A stretch of 64,000 nucleotides of DNA from Lepidostoma basale (Eukaryota > Arthropoda > Insecta > Trichoptera > Lepidostomatidae): contig JAHDVF020000431.1 in NCBI GenBank assembly GCA_022606425.2, positions 1 through 64,000 on the forward strand, written 5' to 3'. Below the pieces are notes generated by a model. It did not search any database and was not told the DNA's origin. It saw only the letters and a list, made by a program, of their open reading frames with translations. Positions 61,346 through 64,000 of this stretch are shown one piece after another. Made by a program: the position numbers and the translations under genes. Numbering within the stretch: the stretch's first letter is position 1; each line of letters starts with the position of its first letter.

Positions 61346-61920
61346 CTACGGCTGAAAAAACTAGATTCCCTCTAGTCGTAGAGACAGCATCCTATTTATA
61401 AGTTCCCTCGTTTCAATTAGTGGCTGTGTAACATATATGTACATGTTTTTTTTGTGTGTGCGAGCCATAGGCCAAAGGCAAATAGATGGGTAATCTAAAT
61501 CCTTGGTCCATTTATTCATCAAAAATACAGTACACGAAAAATAATTCATCTCTGATATTTTAAAAATTTCCACTAGAATTTTGATACGATAATCAAATTG
61601 AATAATGATCTCAAATATAATAAATTTAAAATAAAATTTTATATTTTTTTCTATTATAAAATATTTTATTGAAGCTAGGATTTTTACGGATTCAATTCTA
61701 GGGATGAGTATGCAGGTATTCAGATATTACAGATTCAATCCTAGGGATTGGTATGCAACAAAGTCTTGCACCTCGTCATCCTTGTACTCGGTCTTCTGCA
61801 GCCCTCTGTAGCTCAATATATGAGACTAAGTTTATGTCATGTTATGTTATTTATTTATAAATAAATAAAATAATGAAATGAACTACAATGTCCTCGCTTA
61901 ATAAATAAATAAATAAATGA
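61346..61920. other. Intergenic DNA with direct repeats and microsatellite
   Basis: GATTCAATTCTAGGGATGAG (61690) and GATTCAATCCTAGGGATTGG (61732) form a 42-bp-spaced direct repeat, each followed by TATGCA. (AAAT)n runs at 61857-61870 and 61901-61920; ACAATGTCCTCGC and AAATGTCCTCGC flank the second. Confidence 0.6.
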
Positions 61921-62265
61921 AATTAAATAAAATGTCCTCGCATACCTGTTTCAGATATTCTTGTCAGAGATGCCCCCTGTTATTTGTCCTTGCAATCATC
62001 TCCTCTACAATGTCGTGCAGTAGCTCCTCGTGGAGGAGAACGGGTTGCTCCGACGCAGATTCCATGGGCAAATCCATGTTGCAATATCAAGTTCTGTGGA
62101 GTAAGATGGAAGATCTAATGTATGAGATAATGGTTCAGAAGGAAGAGACGAGATGCGGCTACAATAACTGGAGTAAATGGAGGACAAATTTGTACCCCTG
62201 GGTAGACCGTAAGGTAGGAACCGGGCTATACAAGAGGAGGGAGGATTTTTAGCCGGTAGGAGTCT
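61921..62265. other. Complex segment, unclassified
   Basis: A 111-codon plus-strand frame (61917-62252) and a 97-codon minus-strand frame overlap. Neither shows a known domain. It adjoins LINE debris on the right, so it may be an eroded part of it. Confidence 0.3.
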
Positions 62266-62269
62266 GGCA

Positions 62270-62640
62270 CTACCCAGTCTGAAGGACTGGGTGACCATAA
62301 CGAATTTTCCCTCTACGAAAAAGGACCCTCATGGCGCATAATATGGCGTAGCCATTGATCCCGCCTCTCTGAGATAGTTTTGAAAAGTTACCCTTCTCCT
62401 ATGTTTCTACTCAGGACATCGTCATGTGATGTGGTCTCTCTAAGAAATTCCTTATACTCTTCTATAGAACTAGTCATTAATGTTTCTAGTCTGTTTCTTT
62501 CTCTTTCAGTTAGGCACCATATCTCACAGCCGTACATTAAGATACTTCATGCATATGTTTTGGTAAATTGATTTCGTAGCTTCAGATCTATGTTATTTGA
62601 CTCTAAAATCGTTGATTTATTTTTAACACAAACCTTGATT
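62270..62640 (-). pseudogene. LINE C-terminal fragment, RT5 type
   Basis: On the minus strand: LMYGCEIWCLTERERNRLE (62545-62490), TLMTSSIEEYKEFLRETTSH and RRDQWLRHIMRHEGPFFVEG, then GKIRYGHPVLQTG. The LMYGxExWxLT...W.RH.MRHEG order is a typical non-LTR ORF2 tail. Frame changes at about 62390 and 62480. Confidence 0.75.
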
Positions 62641-62644
62641 GATG

Positions 62645-63285
62645 TTTTATATGTGGCTGTTGACTTCAATTTATATTCTACCATCCCAGGTGATGCAATT
62701 CATGCGTGATATGTGACTTAAATACGAAGTTGGACTCAAATATCATACTTATATCTTATATTTTATCCACACTATAAGTTTATATTGTTCATCTGGTATG
62801 GGAATAAGTAGGTTTTATTTTTCTAAACCTTTAAAAATATTTTTTTTTTTAAAGGGAAAAAAACAGTATTAAGAAGTATGTTATTTTCTGTTATACCATA
62901 TAAGGGTGAATATTTCCTAGTAAACATTAGAAACTGAAAATGAAGGCCAGGATTCTTTTTCATAAATATTATTCACAATATTAAATTTTATATCATACAT
63001 TTTGAGTTTAACAGTTATTTTTTCAGTAAGATTACAAACTATGAAAATAGAGCTTTTGATATATCCTTAAAAAAAAACTTTCATTTTTATTTTCAATTTC
63101 ATATTCTCGACACAAAAATATAATAATAACATTTTGCCACCCACTACTCATATGTCAATCATAAATTTTCAATGTCAACATTTTAGTCTTGTTAAAAACT
63201 TAATCTGGGCAGACATGACATTTAGATTTGTTTTGTTGTACATAAATGTTGTACATAATACATAAATGTTTCATTTACTAAGACA
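62645..63285. other. AT-rich intergenic DNA
   Basis: Nothing recognised. Confidence 0.5.
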
Positions 63286-63287
63286 TA

Positions 63288-63490
63288 TTTATCGTTTCTT
63301 GAACAATGAAGTAAAACTCCATATTAAATAATTAATATAAATGAAAACGTCTGTAGGTATTCTAGGAGTTTTATGGAATGCCATGTTTCGCCCTTTTTGA
63401 TAATGCCTTAGAAGGGCGAAACATATCATTTCATAAAAAAAACTTAATAAAACTCCTAGAAGACAGACGTTTTCATTTATATTTATTAAC
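63288..63490. repeat. Family A foldback element, clean copy
   Basis: TTTATCGTTTCTTGAACAAT at the left; the left core (minus) ends CGAAACATGGC, the right core reads TTTTTGATAATGCCTTAGAA, GGGCGAAACATATC. Arms TAGGAGTTTTAT and complement. Almost no central spacer. Confidence 0.87.
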
Positions 63491-63494
63491 TTAG

Positions 63495-64000
63495 ACATAA
63501 ATATTCAAATCGGAATTTACCTTGTCCAATCTCCTAATTTTGGATGATTTTTAAGGAAGAAGGTTTTTCTATTTTTGTTTACAAGAGATGTTGTAAAACT
63601 TCATACCTAGATGAATTAAATATTGATGAAATTGACAGTTTAACGAAAGTTTTTCTAATGTGATTTCACTCAAAATATATTGGCAACTCTCAGCTAGGAA
63701 ATCTCAGCTATTTCCGTCTTATTTTCCGACTGTATTCCAAATGTCCAATGACTACCTATGTTATTTTTTATAAGGAGTCTGATAAGTCGATTATTTATCT
63801 CTAAACCTAAGAAAGCACCGCTTTTAAAAATACTTTCTTCTCCAACTCTCCAAAATAGCCGTATGATTTGAGTTGTCTATTAGTGTTTTGAGTGATGGGG
63901 CTCTGCGCAGTGGCGCGCGCGCAGGTTAGCTCCCGTCATTCTCGCCATTTGTCACCACAAATGATTAAACAAAACTTAACCAGTTGCCAAAAAAAGACTA
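63495..64000. other. Intergenic DNA with a GC-rich end
   Basis: 63500-63840 is AT-rich with no feature. 63895-63960 (GGGGCTCTGCGCAGTGGCGC, GCGCGCAGGTTAGCTCCCGT) is a small GC-rich block cut near the window edge; it could be the start of an island or exon. Confidence 0.3.

Noticed and set aside
61917..62252. 111-codon gene
   Set aside because: A frame of equal size overlaps on the other strand; no domain; adjacent to LINE debris.
1..64000. Endogenous viral or LTR retrotransposon sequence
   Set aside because: I looked for protease, integrase, envelope or paired LTRs and saw none; all reverse transcriptase pieces are of non-LTR type.

Overview
The window looks like intergenic or intronic DNA from an insect nuclear genome. 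It is AT-rich, has no complete host protein-coding gene that I can recognise on either strand, and is dominated by decayed transposable elements. The insect assignment is an inference from the non-LTR retrotransposon families (C-terminal tails of the WFGHMERM / RGRPRKTW type), a tRNA-derived SINE and a piggyBac-like element; I cannot name the order or species.

Layout. 1-5 kb: foldback repeats, a LINE tail and a MITE with TA-flanked inverted ends (4415-5005). 5-13 kb: stacked LINE fragments of three recurrent families, called here RT1 (tail (TTAG)n or (GTT)n), RT2 (tail GAAGAA) and RT3 (tail CTTGAAGAAGAA), plus SINE copies and a MITE. 13-21 kb: foldback elements, a 637-bp palindromic element with a 12-bp target duplication, and unique-looking DNA. 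21.4-22.8 kb: an internally deleted piggyBac-like transposon with TTAA-type flanks. 24-28 kb: two RT3 copies, each interrupted by a younger non-LTR element. 28-34 kb: mostly unique DNA with GC-richer islands, one small inverted-repeat element and an RT1-RT2 composite. 34-50 kb: more LINE debris, a 403-bp near-perfect palindrome (35923-36325), SINE and hAT-like insertions, and further islands. 50-64 kb: a tail-to-tail MITE pair (52523-53184), LINE debris and foldback repeats.

The most interesting signal is shared by several otherwise different foldback families: an upstream box like CTGANGA, a short stem-loop, GAAA, a self-complementary 4-8 nt block (CATG, CCGG, CAGCTG, CAAATTTG), then TC or TA. 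This is the layout of a type I hammerhead ribozyme with a palindromic helix III. At 23532-23574 and 36212-36256 the flanking bases also pair as helix I. Family knowledge links minimal hammerheads of this kind to Penelope-like elements and retrozymes. Activity is not shown, all copies carry one extra base before helix II, and most families have non-canonical cores.

Between the repeats lie about twenty GC-richer, unique-looking islands of 150-600 bp, some with homeodomain-type TAAT sites. They could be conserved regulatory elements around a distant gene; this is inference only and needs cross-species comparison.
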